Shown in pieces: positions 6,468 to 8,165 of a stretch of DNA of 8,165 nucleotides. A program made the position numbers and the translations under genes. The notes below the pieces were generated by a model, which did no database searches, was not told the origin of the DNA, and worked only from the letters and a program-made list of their open reading frames with translations. This stretch comes from Vitreoscilla sp. (GTDB taxonomy: Bacteria > Pseudomonadota > Gammaproteobacteria > Burkholderiales > Burkholderiaceae), in the NCBI GenBank assembly GCA_014378125.1, contig JACMOG010000478.1, forward strand, positions 1 through 8,165, in the 5' to 3' direction. How positions within the stretch are numbered: position 1 is the first letter of the stretch; each line of letters starts with the position of its first letter.

Positions 6468-8165
6468 CTAGGGTGCCAGGCGCGCCGCGGCGGCGGCCTC
6501 CTTCAGCCTCTTGAGCAGCGCAGGCAACTCGTCGCCCGGCACGGGGTGCGCCAGCAGGAAGCCCTGCATCTCGTCGCAGCCCTGGCGCACCAGTTGCAGG
6601 CGTTGCTCCAGGGTCTCGACGCCCTCGGCGATCACGCGCAGGCCCAGCTTGTGGGTCATCACGATGATGGTCTCGACGATGGCGGCGTCGTCGGAATCGA
6701 GCGGGATGCCGCCGATGAACGAGCGGTCGATCTTCAGGCGGTCGAGCGGCAGTCGCTTCAGGTAGGCCAGGCTGGAATAGCCGGTGCCGAAGTCGTCGAT
6801 GGACAGCTGCACGCCCAGCTCGCGCAGTGACTGCAGCACGCTCTGGGCATGTTGCGGGTCGAGCATCACGCTGCTCTCGGTGACCTCCAGCTCGAGGCAC
6901 GCCGGCGCCAGGCCGCTGAGGGCCAGCGCGCGCCGCACGGCGCTGTCCAGGCCGGGGCGCTGCAGTTGGCGCGCCGAGATGTTGGCGGCCACGCGCAGCG
7001 GCGACAGGTTGTCGGCCAGGCCTTCGCGTTGCCACTCCGGCACCTGCCGGCAGGCCTCGTTGAGCACCCACTCGCCGATGCCCAGCACCAGGCCCGTCTC
7101 CTCGGCCATCGGGATGAACGCGTTGGGCAGCACCAGGCCGCGCACCGGGTGGCGCCAGCGCACCAGCGCCTCGACGGCGCAGACCTCGCCGGTGACCAGG
7201 TCGAGCTGCGGCTGGTAGTGCAGCTCCAGCTCGTGGCGTTCCACCGCGCGGCGCAGGTCGTTCTCCATCCGCAGCCGCCCGTGGGCCTGCGCGTTCATCT
7301 CGGGGCTGAAGAAGCGGTAGGCGTTGCGGCCCTCGCCCTTGGCTTCGTAGAGCGCGATGTCGGCATACTTCAGCAGCAGCTCGCCCGTGCCGCCGTCGCG
7401 CGGGAACAGGCTCACGCCCAGGCTCGCGGTGACGTGCAGCTCCTGGCCCTCGAGCGTGAACGGCTCGCCGAGCATGCGCATCAGCTTCTCGGCGATGCGC
7501 GCGGCGTCGGTGGGGCCGGCCACGTTGCCCACCACCACCTGGAACTCGTCGCCGCCCACGCGCGCCACCGTGTCGTTGTCGCGCAGCGTGGCGCGCAGGC
7601 GGCGCGCGATCTCCTGCAGCAACCGGTCGCCCACCTGGTGGCCCAGCGAGTCGTTGACGATCTTGAAGCGGTCGAGGTCGATGAACAGCACCGCCACCTG
7701 CTGCTCGAGCCGCTGGGCCTGGGCCAACGCTCGGCCCAGCCGATCCATCAGCATCGCGCGATTGGGCAGTCCGGTGAGCGAGTCGTGGTACGCCAGGTGC
7801 TCGATGCGCGCCTCCTGCGCCTTGCGCTCGGTGACGTCCTGGATGACGCCGGCGCGCCGCACATGGTGGCCCGAGCCGTCGCGCACCACGTACACGCGCA
7901 TGGCCACGTAGCGCGTCTCGTGGCCGGGCGGGCACACGCGGAAGTCGATCTCGAAGTCGACCGGCTCCGGCGCGTCCATGCGCGCGCGCACCGCCACGCG
8001 GTCGTCCTCGTGCACGTGATCCAGCCAGACGCGCGAATCGGCGTAGACCGCCGCCACGGGCATGCAGAAGATGCGCTCGAACGCCGGGCTCACGTACAGC
8101 GCGCGGTGACGCAGCGGGTCGCCCAGCCAGAACACGTCACCGATGGACTCGGCCATCTGGCGGAA
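6468..8165 (-). CDS. PAS-GGDEF-EAL cyclic-di-GMP synthase/phosphodiesterase, N-terminus cut by window edge
   Basis: Signalling enzyme for the second messenger c-di-GMP. The frame is open to the window edge and residues FRQ precede the first in-window Met (8156) inside a PAS domain, so the N-terminus is missing. Numbering from that Met: PAS core (MAESIGDVFWL, YVSPAFERIF, WLDHVHEDDR) to about 60, PAC end at about 110 (GVIQDVTERK). The GGDEF domain spans about 119-283, with intact GGDEF at 201-205 and an RxxD inhibitory site (RDND, 192-195) five residues before it. The EAL domain spans about 298-552, with E329-A-L, Asn392, Glu424, Asp454-Asp455 (DDFGTGYSSL), Lys475 (KIDRSF), Glu511 (EGVE) and Gln531, the full phosphodiesterase set by spacing against RocR-type enzymes. 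Both activities therefore look possible. No transmembrane segment is seen in the visible part. The PAS domain suggests control by a ligand or redox signal, not identifiable here. No partner gene is nearby in the window. Confidence 0.95.
   Translation of the reverse strand, partial: FRQMAESIGDVFWLGDPLRHRALYVSPAFERIFCMPVAAVYADSRVWLDHVHEDDRVAVRARMDAPEPVDFEIDFRVCPPGHETRYVAMRVYVVRDGSGHHVRRAGVIQDVTERKAQEARIEHLAYHDSLTGLPNRAMLMDRLGRALAQAQRLEQQVAVLFIDLDRFKIVNDSLGHQVGDRLLQEIARRLRATLRDNDTVARVGGDEFQVVVGNVAGPTDAARIAEKLMRMLGEPFTLEGQELHVTASLGVSLFPRDGGTGELLLKYADIALYEAKGEGRNAYRFFSPEMNAQAHGRLRMENDLRRAVERHELELHYQPQLDLVTGEVCAVEALVRWRHPVRGLVLPNAFIPMAEETGLVLGIGEWVLNEACRQVPEWQREGLADNLSPLRVAANISARQLQRPGLDSAVRRALALSGLAPACLELEVTESSVMLDPQHAQSVLQSLRELGVQLSIDDFGTGYSSLAYLKRLPLDRLKIDRSFIGGIPLDSDDAAIVETIIVMTHKLGLRVIAEGVETLEQRLQLVRQGCDEMQGFLLAHPVPGDELPALLKRLKEAAAAARLAP

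Noticed and set aside
5500..7935. 811-codon minus-strand open frame across the inverted repeat, the Gly-rich gene and the GGDEF-EAL gene
   Set aside because: It is out of frame with the clear PAS-GGDEF-EAL reading and runs through non-coding repeats; the Arg/Ala-rich product has no recognisable domain.

Overview
This is a very GC-rich window, with strong G/C preference at third codon positions, from a Gram-negative proteobacterium. The aerobic histidine-degradation genes, the Sec-type signal peptides and the GGDEF-EAL protein all fit Pseudomonadota. The short hairpin repeat after the hut genes and the style of the secreted peptidase remind me of Lysobacterales (Lysobacter, Luteimonas and relatives). 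Burkholderiales cannot be excluded from the sequence alone, so the placement is an inference.

Layout. (1) Positions 1-3404, + strand, hold the distal half of a histidine-utilisation (hut) operon: hutI (cut at its 5' end by the window edge), hutG and hutF. They are joined by ATGA and GTGA stop/start overlaps, so they are almost certainly co-transcribed and translationally coupled. Together they convert imidazolonepropionate to N-formiminoglutamate (HutI), then to N-formylglutamate plus ammonia (HutF), then to glutamate plus formate (HutG). This is the five-step 'formylglutamate' branch of histidine catabolism. hutH and hutU are not in the window and presumably lie upstream. (2) Positions 3405-3567 are a short spacer with a dispersed hairpin repeat. 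(3) Positions 3568-5421, + strand, encode an exported S8 (subtilisin-like) serine peptidase with an unusual N-terminal region and a long insertion in its catalytic domain. (4) Positions 5422-5781 are a 360-nt non-coding stretch dominated by a 109-bp element with 33-bp terminal inverted repeats, resembling a MITE or REPIN. (5) Positions 5782-6390, + strand, encode a small secreted protein with Gly/His/Trp-rich repeats, a perfectly repeated YYPPAPV segment and a two-cysteine C-terminal domain. A good intrinsic terminator follows. (6) Positions 6468-8165, - strand, encode a PAS-GGDEF-EAL cyclic-di-GMP enzyme whose N-terminus runs off the window; it is convergent with the secreted-protein gene.

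The hut genes form a clear pathway module. The other three genes show no obvious functional link to it or to one another. I see no tRNA, rRNA, CRISPR array, transposase or phage gene. The items most worth a second look are the 109-bp inverted-repeat element, the uncharacterised parts of the S8 peptidase, and a Glu-to-Gly change in an otherwise highly conserved HutI motif.
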